The notes under the pieces were generated by a model. The model was given only the letters and a program-made list of their open reading frames with translations, had not been told where the DNA came from and did not search any database. Shown one piece after another: positions 49,863 to 58,849 of a stretch of 63,971 nt of DNA (position 1 is the stretch's first letter; each line of letters begins with the position of its first letter). Made by a program: the position numbers and the translations under genes. The stretch is taken from assembly GCA_947629025.1 (NCBI GenBank), contig CANRCC010000006.1, forward strand, positions 1 through 63,971, in the 5' to 3' direction. Source of the DNA: an uncultured Bacilli bacterium (GTDB lineage Bacteria > Bacillota_I > Bacilli_A > RF39 > UBA660).

Positions 49863-52145
49863 ATGCTTAAATTAAAAAATATAAAAAAGAGTTATGAAGT
49901 TGCATCTTTTAAACAAGTTGTACTTAATAATATATCTATAAATTTTAGAGATAAGGAATTTGTATCTATATTAGGTCCATCAGGTAGTGGTAAGACTACT
50001 TTACTTAATATAATAGGAGGTCTTGATAGATATGATTCAGGGAATCTTATAATAAATGGTAAATCAACAAAACATTTTAAAAATAGAGAATTAGATGCAT
50101 ATAGAAATAATACTATTGGTTTTATTTTTCAAAGTTATAATTTAATTAATCATATGTCTATATTAAGTAATGTTGAATTATGTATGACATTAAGTGGTGT
50201 ATCAAAAAAAGAAAGAAAACAAAGAGCAATATCTGCACTATCTAAAGTAGGTTTAAAAGATCATATTCATAAAAAACCAAATCAATTATCAGGTGGACAA
50301 ATGCAAAGGGTTGCGATAGCAAGAGCACTTGTTAATAATCCTGATATAATATTAGCAGATGAACCAACAGGAGCACTTGATTCAAAGACAAGTACTCAGA
50401 TAATGGAATTAATTAAAGAAATTGCTAAAGATAAATTAGTAATAATGGTTACTCATAATGAAGAATTAGCAAAAAAATACTCAAGTAGAATTATAACTTT
50501 AAAAGATGGAGAAATGTTAGATGATACAAATCCATATAATCAAGAAGATAAAAAAGAAGAATATAAGTTAAATAAAACATCTATGAATTTTTTTACAGCA
50601 TTAAATCTATCATTTAATAATATTTTAACAAAAAAGGGTAGAACTCTTCTTACTGCATTTGCATCAAGTATAGGTATAATGGGAATCGCACTTATATTAT
50701 CTTTATCAAATGGATTTAAAATACAAATAGATAAATTTGAAAAAGATACATTATCACAAGCACCAATTGTAGTTAGTAAGCAAACAATGGATGTATCAAA
50801 AAGTGTAGTTAATAAAGATAGTGAAAATTTAAAAAAATATACATCTAAAAAGAAAGTATATAAATTAGAAACAATAGAAAGTTTAGTTCATGAAAATAAA
50901 ATTACATATGAATATATGTCTTATATTGAAAATATAGATGAAAACTTAATAGGAGGATTATCATATATAAGAGAAACTAATTTTAATATATTAACTAAAG
51001 TAGATGGAGAAGCAAAAATTATTGAAACAAAAAATATATTAACTCAAATGCCATCATTATTAGATGGAAGTATATCAAATATTATTACTGATAATTTTGA
51101 TGTAATACAAGGAAATATTACAAATAATAAAGAAGATTTATTCTTATTAGTTGATGAAAAAAATAGAGTATCAGAAGGGGTATTAAAAAGTCTTGGATTT
51201 ACTGATGAAGATGAAATAGATTTTAGTGATATAGTTGGTAAAGAATTTAAGTTAATACTAAATAATGATTTTTATAAAAAATCAAATCAAAATTATGTTC
51301 AAAATTATGATTATAATAATTTATATGATAATAAAAATGCATTAACTTTAAAGATAAGTGCAGTTATAAGAGGAAAAAAGGATAGTGATTTTGCTAAATT
51401 ATCTGGTACTGGAATTATATATAATAAATCACTTATAGATTATGTTATTGAAAATAATACTAATTCATCTATAGTAAAAGATCAAATTGATTCTAATTAT
51501 AATGTTCTAACATTAGAAAAATTTACTGATAAATCATCAGTATCTAAAGATCAAATACTTGCATATTTAGGATATAAATCACCAGCATATTTAATTCAAA
51601 TATATCCTAAAGATTTTGATTCAAAAGATAAGGTATTATCTTATTTAGATAAATATAATAAAAATAAAGAAGAAAAAGATAAATTATTATATTTAGATCA
51701 AGCAGAATTAATAACACAAATGTCAGGAAGTATAATGGACGCAATTACAATTGTCTTAATTGCATTTTCTGCAATATCATTAGTTGTATCAACTATAATG
51801 ATTGGTATAATAATATATATTTCTGTACTTGAAAGAACAAAAGAAATAGGAATATTAAGAGCAATAGGTGCTAGAAAAAAAGATATAACAAGGGTATTTA
51901 ATGCAGAAACATTTATAATTGGTTTAACATCTGGACTAATTGGAATATTATGTGCTAATATATTAATTGTTCCGATTAATAAGATAATATATAAATTATC
52001 AGATTTAAATAATGTTGCTAAATTAAATGTAGTTCATGCTATTATATTAGTAATAATAAGTATAATTTTAACTACTATTGGGGGATTATTACCTGCTAAA
52101 ATGGCTAGTAAAAAAGATCCAGTAGAAGCACTAAAAACAGAATAG
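49863..52145 (+). CDS. MacB-type ABC exporter, ATPase and permease fused
   Basis: 760 aa. ATPase (1-230): GPSGSGKTT, LSGGQMQRVAIARAL, ADEPTGALDSKT. Then one transmembrane helix (about 255-285), a large extracytoplasmic domain (about 290-620) and three helices with the FtsX motif ERTKEIGILRAIGARKKDI. Fused MacB-like transporters move peptides or lipoproteins or act in antimicrobial resistance. It lies between sigE and sigG, normally adjacent. Own promoter likely (TATAAT near 49838). Confidence 0.92.
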   Translation: MLKLKNIKKSYEVASFKQVVLNNISINFRDKEFVSILGPSGSGKTTLLNIIGGLDRYDSGNLIINGKSTKHFKNRELDAYRNNTIGFIFQSYNLINHMSILSNVELCMTLSGVSKKERKQRAISALSKVGLKDHIHKKPNQLSGGQMQRVAIARALVNNPDIILADEPTGALDSKTSTQIMELIKEIAKDKLVIMVTHNEELAKKYSSRIITLKDGEMLDDTNPYNQEDKKEEYKLNKTSMNFFTALNLSFNNILTKKGRTLLTAFASSIGIMGIALILSLSNGFKIQIDKFEKDTLSQAPIVVSKQTMDVSKSVVNKDSENLKKYTSKKKVYKLETIESLVHENKITYEYMSYIENIDENLIGGLSYIRETNFNILTKVDGEAKIIETKNILTQMPSLLDGSISNIITDNFDVIQGNITNNKEDLFLLVDEKNRVSEGVLKSLGFTDEDEIDFSDIVGKEFKLILNNDFYKKSNQNYVQNYDYNNLYDNKNALTLKISAVIRGKKDSDFAKLSGTGIIYNKSLIDYVIENNTNSSIVKDQIDSNYNVLTLEKFTDKSSVSKDQILAYLGYKSPAYLIQIYPKDFDSKDKVLSYLDKYNKNKEEKDKLLYLDQAELITQMSGSIMDAITIVLIAFSAISLVVSTIMIGIIIYISVLERTKEIGILRAIGARKKDITRVFNAETFIIGLTSGLIGILCANILIVPINKIIYKLSDLNNVAKLNVVHAIILVIISIILTTIGGLLPAKMASKKDPVEALKTE

Positions 52146-52155
52146 AGGTATAAAA

Positions 52156-52605
52156 ATGAGCAGTATTTTAGAATCACATTTTAGTGAATTAATTAAACTT
52201 GATATGGCATATTATAAACTATATAAAATTATAATAAAAAATTATTTAAAAAATAAAAATGGTATTGATAATATAACTGATGAAGAATTACGTAAATTTG
52301 TTTATGATGAATATGATAGATATTATAATGAAGAAGAAAAAAAGAAGAAAAATGAAGAATTTAAAAATAATTTAGTTCATTTTAACGAAGATGATTTTTC
52401 AAAGATACCAGAATTAACAAGTAAAATATATCTAAGTACTTTAAAATTAACTACAGTTAGTAGTGATAAATTAAATGAATTATTTAATCCAGCAACATAT
52501 TTTGAAGATTACTTTAAATGTATAGAAAAATTATACTTAGGTTTTAATTTAAAAGGTACTAAGGATGAACCATTTAAGTTTACATTATCTTATGAAAAAA
52601 AATAA
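52156..52605 (+). CDS. Hypothetical protein, 149 aa
   Basis: Not recognised. Soluble, charged, helical, with NFxxxDFSKIPELTSKIYLSTLKLT in the middle. Starts 10 bases after the ABC exporter (SD AGAGGT) and ends just before the sigG leader hairpin. Likely translated with the exporter. Confidence 0.6.
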   Translation: MSSILESHFSELIKLDMAYYKLYKIIIKNYLKNKNGIDNITDEELRKFVYDEYDRYYNEEEKKKKNEEFKNNLVHFNEDDFSKIPELTSKIYLSTLKLTTVSSDKLNELFNPATYFEDYFKCIEKLYLGFNLKGTKDEPFKFTLSYEKK

Positions 52606-52616
52606 TTATTTTGAAT

Positions 52617-52660
52617 AAATTTCTCTCTTTAACTCAAAATGTAGTTGAAGGGAGATTTTT
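52617..52660 (+). promoter_or_regulatory. Leader hairpin that covers the sigG ribosome-binding site
   Basis: AAATTTCTCTCTTTAACT (52617-52634) and AGTTGAAGGGAGATTTTT (52643-52660) pair over 13 inner positions (with two or three G-U) plus three outer A-T pairs. The 3' arm contains the SD GAAGGGAG and abuts ATG 52662. The T tract after the stem also lets it act as a terminator. Confidence 0.7.
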
Positions 52661-52661
52661 T

Positions 52662-53438
52662 ATGTCAAAACATAAAGTAGAAATTACAGGAATAAATACA
52701 GCTAATTTAAAAGTATTAAAAACTGATGAGATGATAGAATTATTCAAAAGATTAAAAAATGGTGATAAAAGTGCTAAAAAAGAATTAAGTGAGGGTAATT
52801 TAAAATTAGTTTTAAGTACACTTAAGAATTTTACAAATAGATGTGATAATATGGATGATTTGTTTCAAGTTGGATGTATTGGACTTATGAAAGCAATAGA
52901 TAATTTTGATTTAAAATTTAATGTTAAATTTTCTACATATGCAGTACCAATGATAATTGGAGAGGTTAAAAGATATTTAAGAGATAATAGTATTATTAGA
53001 GTATCAAGAAGTTTAAAAGATATTGCATATAAAACTCTTAAGTTAAAAGAACAAATATTTATGGAAACAGGAAAAGAACCATCAATTGAAGAATTATCTA
53101 AGAAACTAGGTTTTGATGAGGTGGATATATTATGCGCACTTGATGCGACTAAAAGTACTATAAGTGTATTTGAACCAATATATAATGATGGTGGAGAAAC
53201 TATATATTTATTTGATCAAATTGAAAATAAATCAGAATCAAGTAATAATTGGAATGATAAATTGCTTTTACAAAATGCAATTAGTAAATTAAAAACAAAA
53301 GAACAATTTATATTAATTCAAAGATTTATTATGGGTATGACACAAATGGAAATAAGTGATGAACTTGGAATAAGCCAAGCACAGGTATCTAGAATAGAAA
53401 AAAATGCAATAAATAATGTAAAGAAGCTTGTTAAGTAA
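52662..53438 (+). CDS. sigG: RNA polymerase sigma-G (forespore)
   Basis: 258 aa from ATG 52662: SKHKVEITGINTANLKVL is the SigG N terminus. Region 2 NLKLVLSTLKNFTNR..MDDLFQVGCIGLMKAIDNFD, region 3, and region 4 MTQMEISDELGISQAQVSRIEK are intact. Late forespore sigma. The track start at 52611 lies in the leader hairpin and is rejected. Confidence 0.95.
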   Translation: MSKHKVEITGINTANLKVLKTDEMIELFKRLKNGDKSAKKELSEGNLKLVLSTLKNFTNRCDNMDDLFQVGCIGLMKAIDNFDLKFNVKFSTYAVPMIIGEVKRYLRDNSIIRVSRSLKDIAYKTLKLKEQIFMETGKEPSIEELSKKLGFDEVDILCALDATKSTISVFEPIYNDGGETIYLFDQIENKSESSNNWNDKLLLQNAISKLKTKEQFILIQRFIMGMTQMEISDELGISQAQVSRIEKNAINNVKKLVK

Positions 53439-53504
53439 TTTGCATTTTTTTTCATTTTGTGGTATTATCTTAACGTTTGTGCGTGAAAAAAAGAGGTGAT
53501 TTAT

Positions 53505-54401
53505 ATGTTTAAATTAGTTAAGGATAATAAAAATATAAAAAATGTTAATATTACATCTTCTGAGGTAATGTATAAAATAGTTGATACTGCTAAAATTACA
53601 ATTTTATCTTCAATGCTTGGATTATCACTTATTTCTATGTATGAAAATAAATTAGCTGGTCTTACACAAAAGCCACAAAGTATTATAAGTGATAGTTTAG
53701 AAGATAATAAAATTACTCTTACATATAATGGAATGATATATAATTACTGTAAAAGTTTAGTAGAAAAATATGCATATGTATTTAATTTAAAAGATGATGC
53801 AGTATCAAATGTTATAAAACAAAATATTGATTTAATTTCGGAAGAAGAATTAAAAAGTACTAATAACATAATGGGTAATGATAAAAATTATGATTCTTAT
53901 GATATACAAGTTATTCTTATTGCAAAAGACTTACTTAAAAATCCAGGAAAATATGGATATAAAAGTGAAGATATTATGCTTAAAGAAGATGAAAAAAAAG
54001 AGTCTAATCTTACAATAAGACAATTAGTATATAAATATGCTGATGCATTTAATTTAGATAGAGATATAATGCTTGCAATACCATGTGCTGAATCAGGATG
54101 GTTTAAAGCAAAAATTGCAACTAAGAAAAATAATCCATATTCATATAGAGGTGTTCCATCATTTAATACATTTGATACTATTGAAAGAGGTATATTAGAA
54201 GGTGAACTTAATTTAAAATTAAATTATTTTGATAAAGGATTAACTACAATTGAATCATTCGCAAGTATATATTGTCCAGATGGAACAAGTCATTGGTTAA
54301 GTTTAGTAAATGGTGCAAAAAATGATTTAGAAAATGGTAAAAAATTATATGACGAAGAAAGTAAATCATTAGTAATGAGAGGTAATAATAATGCCAATTA
54401 G
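53505..54401 (+). CDS. Probable peptidoglycan glucosaminidase-like protein
   Basis: 298 aa. One hydrophobic helix near residues 30-50 (TILSSMLGLSLISMY), a linker, and a C-terminal lysozyme-like domain: IPCAESGWFKAKIATKKNNPYSYRG, then SFNTFDTIERGILEGE and TIESFASIYCPDG. The Glu of AESGW is the likely catalytic residue, as in the glucosaminidase (GH73) family. Downstream of sigG, so a spore-wall role is possible. ATG 53505 after AGAGGTGAT. Confidence 0.6.
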   Translation: MFKLVKDNKNIKNVNITSSEVMYKIVDTAKITILSSMLGLSLISMYENKLAGLTQKPQSIISDSLEDNKITLTYNGMIYNYCKSLVEKYAYVFNLKDDAVSNVIKQNIDLISEEELKSTNNIMGNDKNYDSYDIQVILIAKDLLKNPGKYGYKSEDIMLKEDEKKESNLTIRQLVYKYADAFNLDRDIMLAIPCAESGWFKAKIATKKNNPYSYRGVPSFNTFDTIERGILEGELNLKLNYFDKGLTTIESFASIYCPDGTSHWLSLVNGAKNDLENGKKLYDEESKSLVMRGNNNAN

Positions 54402-55506
54402 ATATGCAGGATACCATAATGCAGTTCAAGATAATATATATTTTGATTTTTATACAGATATGGTTAATAATAAAGATTTACCTGAAAAAGAATTTTTTAA
54501 ATATATAGAAGATAAATATAACCTAAAAAGATTTGATCATATATATTTAAAAGTAGAAACAATGGAAGAAACAGTATCATCTTATAAAGCAGAAAAATTA
54601 AGAACAATTATTGAATACAAAAAAGCATGTTTAAATAATGATATTGCTAAAATAAATGAATTAAAAGATGCATTTGATAGTATAAAAAAAGAAGAATCTG
54701 ATACTACAGTCATGTTAAAAAAGAATAAACCATTTGTGCCAAATATAAAAAAACGAGAAAAGAATTCTAATCTTTCAGATGAACAATTATACTTAAAAAG
54801 TAGAAGACTTTCGTGTCATGAAAAAAATATTGATATAAATAGAGTACTTAATTATATTATTGAGAAAAATGAAATAAAAACTATAAATAAAAAAGATTTA
54901 GATGATTTAAGAAAAGTTATAAAATTTTTTATAAAAAATTTAGAGATAAATTATGGAGAATTACTACTTTGTCAATATATTGTTACTACAAGAAAAGAAG
55001 AACTTAATTCATTAGATAAAAGAATTAAAACTAAAGAAAAAACTTTAATAAATATTATTTATAAATATGAAGAAGAAAAAGATGAAATTAAAAAAGTATT
55101 AGAAAAATTTTATCAAGAAAAAGATAAATTAATAGATATGATTGATTCATATGGTAATACTGCTAAAAATATATATATTAAAGGTGAAGAATCATTAAAA
55201 GATCATATAGCTAATAATCTTGGACGTTTATGTACTTGGAAAGTAAAAAAATTAGAAGTATATATAAAATTATATAAAAAAGTATTAGATTATATAGATA
55301 CATTTATTAAAACTTTAGAAAATAAAGATGATATTGGAAAAATAAGTACAATAGCTTTTGAAATTGATGATGAATTTATAATAGAAATATTAAATGATAT
55401 TCATAATTTTATAATTGGATATAGAGATGTTTCAAAAACTATTGTATCTGATAAAAAATTATGTAAGATTAAAGATGATTATATTAAAAAATTATATATA
55501 GATTAA
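54391..55506 (+). CDS. Coiled-coil hypothetical protein, 371 aa
   Basis: Not recognised. Begins MPIRYAGYHNAVQDNIYFDFY, then charged helices and a strong coiled coil (about 195-260). No signal or transmembrane segment. ATG lies inside the end of the glucosaminidase-like gene (11-base overlap), so the two are coupled and may act together. Confidence 0.6.
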   Translation: MPIRYAGYHNAVQDNIYFDFYTDMVNNKDLPEKEFFKYIEDKYNLKRFDHIYLKVETMEETVSSYKAEKLRTIIEYKKACLNNDIAKINELKDAFDSIKKEESDTTVMLKKNKPFVPNIKKREKNSNLSDEQLYLKSRRLSCHEKNIDINRVLNYIIEKNEIKTINKKDLDDLRKVIKFFIKNLEINYGELLLCQYIVTTRKEELNSLDKRIKTKEKTLINIIYKYEEEKDEIKKVLEKFYQEKDKLIDMIDSYGNTAKNIYIKGEESLKDHIANNLGRLCTWKVKKLEVYIKLYKKVLDYIDTFIKTLENKDDIGKISTIAFEIDDEFIIEILNDIHNFIIGYRDVSKTIVSDKKLCKIKDDYIKKLYID

Positions 55507-55525
55507 CATTTGTTAATCTTTTTTT
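55498..55525 (+). terminator. Terminator before ylmC
   Basis: AGATTAAC / GTTAATCT, four-base loop, followed by TTTTTTT. Confidence 0.85.
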
Positions 55526-55558
55526 TCATATAATTTTATAAAAGAAGGTGTATATTCT

Positions 55559-55792
55559 TTGAGATTATCTGAAATACAAAATAAAGATGTTATTAATATT
55601 AATACAGGTATAAAGATAGGTAATATAGTAGATATTAAAGTTAATAGTGAATCAGGTAAAATAGAATCACTTATATTAGAAAAGAAAAAATTTTCATCTT
55701 TTTTTTCAAGTCAAGATGAGGTTGAAATATATTGGACACAAATAAATAAAATAGGTGAAGATGTTATTTTAGTAGAAACTTTACTTAGATAG
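55559..55792 (+). CDS. ylmC: YlmC/YmxH family PRC-barrel sporulation protein
   Basis: 77 aa PRC-barrel: MRLSEIQNKDVININTGIKIGNIVDIKV, then WTQINKIGEDVILVE. Start is TTG 55559 with SD GAAGGTG. In Bacillus ylmC lies near sigG and is expressed in sporulation; here two genes separate them. Confidence 0.85.
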   Translation: MRLSEIQNKDVININTGIKIGNIVDIKVNSESGKIESLILEKKKFSSFFSSQDEVEIYWTQINKIGEDVILVETLLR

Positions 55793-55823
55793 TGATATAA
55801 TGATTATATTAGGAGGAAGTAAG

Positions 55824-56807
55824 ATGAGTAAAGAAAAGAAAAATTTATTAATTGCTAGTATATTTATGATTATATATGTATTATTTAATTTTGTTTATTT
55901 AACAAAAAGTGGAAGTATTATAAGCAAAAATATGATGGATAATATTATCAATATATTTATATTTGCTTCATCAATAATAGGTATAATATATTATATAGTA
56001 TTAACAAAAAAAGATATTGATTTAAATAATCATAGTAAAGGAATATTATTTTTTGCTATTATATTTTTAATATATAATGTAATATCTGGTATATTTGGAT
56101 TTATTGTATATGCAACACTTGATAGTAAAAAGAAATTAAAAAGAGAATTACCAGAAATAAAAATAGATAATTCAAATAAATGGATATGTTTAATATCATT
56201 AATATTTTGTTTATTTTTAATGTTTCTAATGCCTAATTATTTTGGAAATATTCAAGTTATATTAACTTATATAATTATATTTAGTTTAATGATTATTTTA
56301 TTTAGAAAACAATTAGTTAGTAGTTTTAAATTATTTAAAGAATACTTTAGAGAATATAATTCTCTTGTTATAAAAACATGGTTAAAATCACTTCTTACAA
56401 TAGCTATAATTGGTATAATAATTCAGCTTATAACAAATGTAGATAATGCAACTAATCAAGAAAATCTAAATGAAATGTTTAATAATCTTCCAATATTAGT
56501 AGCAATGTTATCAATGATATATGCACCAATTGTTGAAGAATTAATGTTTAGAGGAGTATTTAGAAAATTTATAAATAAAAAATATTTATTTATATTAATA
56601 AGTGGTATTTCATTTGGTGCACTTCATGTAATTGATGATTTTCAAAGTATATCAGAATTATTATATATAGTTTTATATTCTGCACTAGGTATTTATTTAG
56701 CATCCTTGTATTATAAGACTAATAATGTATGGACAAATATATATTTTCATTTTCTTCAAAATACACTTGGTGTAATAGGAATGTTATTATTGAAATTATT
56801 AGGATAA
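55824..56807 (+). CDS. CPBP-family intramembrane metalloprotease
   Basis: 327 aa, about eight transmembrane helices. Motif 1 EELMFRGVFRKF, motif 2 SFGALHVIDDF, motif 3 NIYFHFLQNTLG: the CAAX protease and bacteriocin-processing (CPBP/Abi) active site. Some members confer self-immunity to bacteriocins. ATG 55824 follows AGGAGG; the track ATG 55800 precedes that SD. Confidence 0.92.
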   Translation: MSKEKKNLLIASIFMIIYVLFNFVYLTKSGSIISKNMMDNIINIFIFASSIIGIIYYIVLTKKDIDLNNHSKGILFFAIIFLIYNVISGIFGFIVYATLDSKKKLKRELPEIKIDNSNKWICLISLIFCLFLMFLMPNYFGNIQVILTYIIIFSLMIILFRKQLVSSFKLFKEYFREYNSLVIKTWLKSLLTIAIIGIIIQLITNVDNATNQENLNEMFNNLPILVAMLSMIYAPIVEELMFRGVFRKFINKKYLFILISGISFGALHVIDDFQSISELLYIVLYSALGIYLASLYYKTNNVWTNIYFHFLQNTLGVIGMLLLKLLG

Positions 56808-56862
56808 AATTAAGTAGAAATACTTAATTTTTTTAATAAAAAAATTCAAGAAATCCTTGAAT
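56808..56862. terminator. Two back-to-back terminators between the CPBP gene and the lipoprotein gene
   Basis: Plus strand: AAATTAAGTA / TACTTAATTT then TTTTTT. Minus strand: AAATTCAAGGATTTCTTGAATTT then T residues. Each serves one of the converging genes. Confidence 0.8.
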
Positions 56863-57726
56863 TTAATATAATTCTTTTTTTAATAAGTCAATATTTTCAT
56901 ACATTATACTAATATAATCTTTATTATCTGATTTATCAGAATTAGATATTGTATTTAATGTATCTAATTCAAGTACTGTAGTAGTTGGATAAGATTTTAA
57001 TATATCATTTATACTATCAGTGCTTGCATTTCCTTTTTTAGCAAATATATAACTAACAGTTTTATTAGCAATTAATTTTTTAGCATCAGATAAATCTTTA
57101 TCACTAGCGGTATTCTTATCAATAGATATTATTTCAAATCCATATTTTTCTAAGAATTTAAAATCATTATCACTTATAATAATTGCTTTACTATTTGCAT
57201 TTTGAACCATTTCTTTCATTTCAGCATCTATTGTAGATATTTGTAATTTTAAATTATTATAATTTTCATCTATCTCTTTTTGAAGATAACTACTTGTTAT
57301 ATATTCTTTAAGACCATTTTTTATATTTTGAGCTATTGTAAGTATATTAGATGGATTAATCCATATTTCATCCATAGAATTTGTATATTCAATTCTTGCT
57401 GTAGAATCAATAATTTTTAAATTCTTATTACTATTAATCATATCAACAATATAATCTTTTTCTCTTCCAAGACCATTATATACAATTAAGTTACCTTGAC
57501 CAAAGTCCTTAACTTGTTTTTTAGTAAGCTTATAATCATATGGATTAGTATCATTAGGATACATACTTATTATATTTGAATGTTCACCATATAATTTTTC
57601 AGTTACATATTCAATAGGATATATACTAGTATATACAGTTATATCTTCCATTGAATCTTTGTTTAGACAACCACTTAATGCTATAATGCATAAAGTTAAA
57701 AATAATAATTTTAATAATTTTTTCAT
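56863..57726 (-). CDS. TroA/ZnuA-fold lipoprotein without metal-binding histidines
   Basis: 287 aa. Lipobox LSGC (residues 17-20). Overall pattern is that of zinc/manganese ABC substrate-binding proteins: VYTSIYPIEYVTEKLYGEHSNI, LIVYNGLGREKDYI, FKFLEKYGFEIISID. But the ligand positions differ: DTNPYDYKLT (normally DPHxYE), DEIWINPSN (normally DPHxWLDP) and ISDNDFKFLE (normally HxAFxYL) have no His. No permease or ATPase gene is adjacent. It may bind something else or act as a scaffold. Starts on the yidD stop (4-base overlap). Confidence 0.85.
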   Translation of the reverse strand: MKKLLKLLFLTLCIIALSGCLNKDSMEDITVYTSIYPIEYVTEKLYGEHSNIISMYPNDTNPYDYKLTKKQVKDFGQGNLIVYNGLGREKDYIVDMINSNKNLKIIDSTARIEYTNSMDEIWINPSNILTIAQNIKNGLKEYITSSYLQKEIDENYNNLKLQISTIDAEMKEMVQNANSKAIIISDNDFKFLEKYGFEIISIDKNTASDKDLSDAKKLIANKTVSYIFAKKGNASTDSINDILKSYPTTTVLELDTLNTISNSDKSDNKDYISIMYENIDLLKKELY

Positions 57727-57944
57727 TTTTTTCTCCTTTTTGGCACTGGATCATAACCAAAAGATCCATAAGGCCTACATTTTAATAATCTTTTTATAGT
57801 TAAATAAGTTCCATAAAAAAATCCATATTCACCATATGCTTCTATAGCATACAAAGAACAAGTTGGTGTAAATCTACAAGCGTTATGAATATTACTAGGG
57901 ATTTTTCTATATAATTTTATCAAAAAAATCATTAGATGTTTCAT
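57723..57944 (-). CDS. yidD: Membrane protein insertion efficiency factor YidD
   Basis: 73 aa, with RFTPTCSLYAIEAYGEYG and LLKCRPYGSFGYDPVP, the full YidD signature. Helps YidC insert membrane proteins. First gene of a two-gene minus-strand operon with the lipoprotein. Confidence 0.95.
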   Translation of the reverse strand: MKHLMIFLIKLYRKIPSNIHNACRFTPTCSLYAIEAYGEYGFFYGTYLTIKRLLKCRPYGSFGYDPVPKRRKK

Positions 57945-58091
57945 ACTATCACCAAACTAATTTTACCATAAAAATTAAATTTATAATAGAGTAATAATAA
58001 AATTAGTGTCAATTAAGTAAATTATTAATATAAGCAAAATAAATATACAATTTTTATTTTAAATATGTTAAAATTATTGTAGGTGGTTATT

Positions 58092-58751
58092 ATGTTAGAA
58101 AAATATAATATAGATTTAAATAATGAACTAATTGTAAGAGCATTTACGCATTCTTCTTATGTTAATGAAAAAAAAGAGGGAGAAGACTATGAAAGATTAG
58201 AGTTTTTAGGTGATAAAGTCTTAGATTTTGTTATAAGTGAATATTTATATACTAGTGAACATTTAAAAGAAGGTGAAATGACTAAAATAAGAGCAAGTTA
58301 TGTATGTGAAAATGCTTTATTTGAATATTCTAAAAAACTTGGTTTTAGTAATTACTTAAGATTAGGTAAAGGAGAAGAAGCAAATGGAGGAAGAGAAAGA
58401 AAAGCAATATTAGCGGATGTATTTGAAGCCTTTTTAGCAGCAGTTTATTTAATATATGGTCTTACTAAAGCAAAAGAAATAATATATGATATTGTTGTAA
58501 AAGCAATAGAAAATAAAGAAGATTATTTTCTAAATGATTATAAATCAATACTTCAAGAATTAGTACAAACAGATAAATTAGGTGCAGTATATGAAGTAGT
58601 AGATGAAAGTGGTCCAGCACATAATAGAACATTTAAAGTAGTAGTTAAAGTAAATGATATTATTTTAGGAGAGGGTGTATCAAAAAGTAAAAAAGAAGCA
58701 GAACAAGAAGCTGCTAAAGATGCACTTAGTAAGCAAGCAAAACTTATTTAA
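58092..58751 (+). CDS. rnc: Ribonuclease III
   Basis: 219 aa. NYERLEFLGDKVLDF-type signature (YERLEFLGDKVLDFVI) and ADVFEAFLAAVYL give the catalytic acidic residues; C-terminal double-strand RNA-binding domain ends KKEAEQEAAKDAL. ATG 58092 follows AGGTGG. In Firmicutes rnc usually precedes smc directly; here a duplicated gene pair lies between. Confidence 0.96.
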   Translation: MLEKYNIDLNNELIVRAFTHSSYVNEKKEGEDYERLEFLGDKVLDFVISEYLYTSEHLKEGEMTKIRASYVCENALFEYSKKLGFSNYLRLGKGEEANGGRERKAILADVFEAFLAAVYLIYGLTKAKEIIYDIVVKAIENKEDYFLNDYKSILQELVQTDKLGAVYEVVDESGPAHNRTFKVVVKVNDIILGEGVSKSKKEAEQEAAKDALSKQAKLI

Positions 58752-58764
58752 TATACAAAAATAT

Positions 58765-58795
58765 GTAAAGTTATTGTAAGAATAACTTTTTTTAT
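58765..58795 (+). terminator. Terminator after rnc (repeated at 59798-59830)
   Basis: AAAGTTATT / AATAACTTT with a 5-base loop, then TTTT. The same hairpin occurs in the second duplication unit. Confidence 0.75.
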
Positions 58796-58849
58796 TTACA
58801 TTTTATAAATTAAATATATATAATGATTATAGTAATAGGAGGAATTTTT

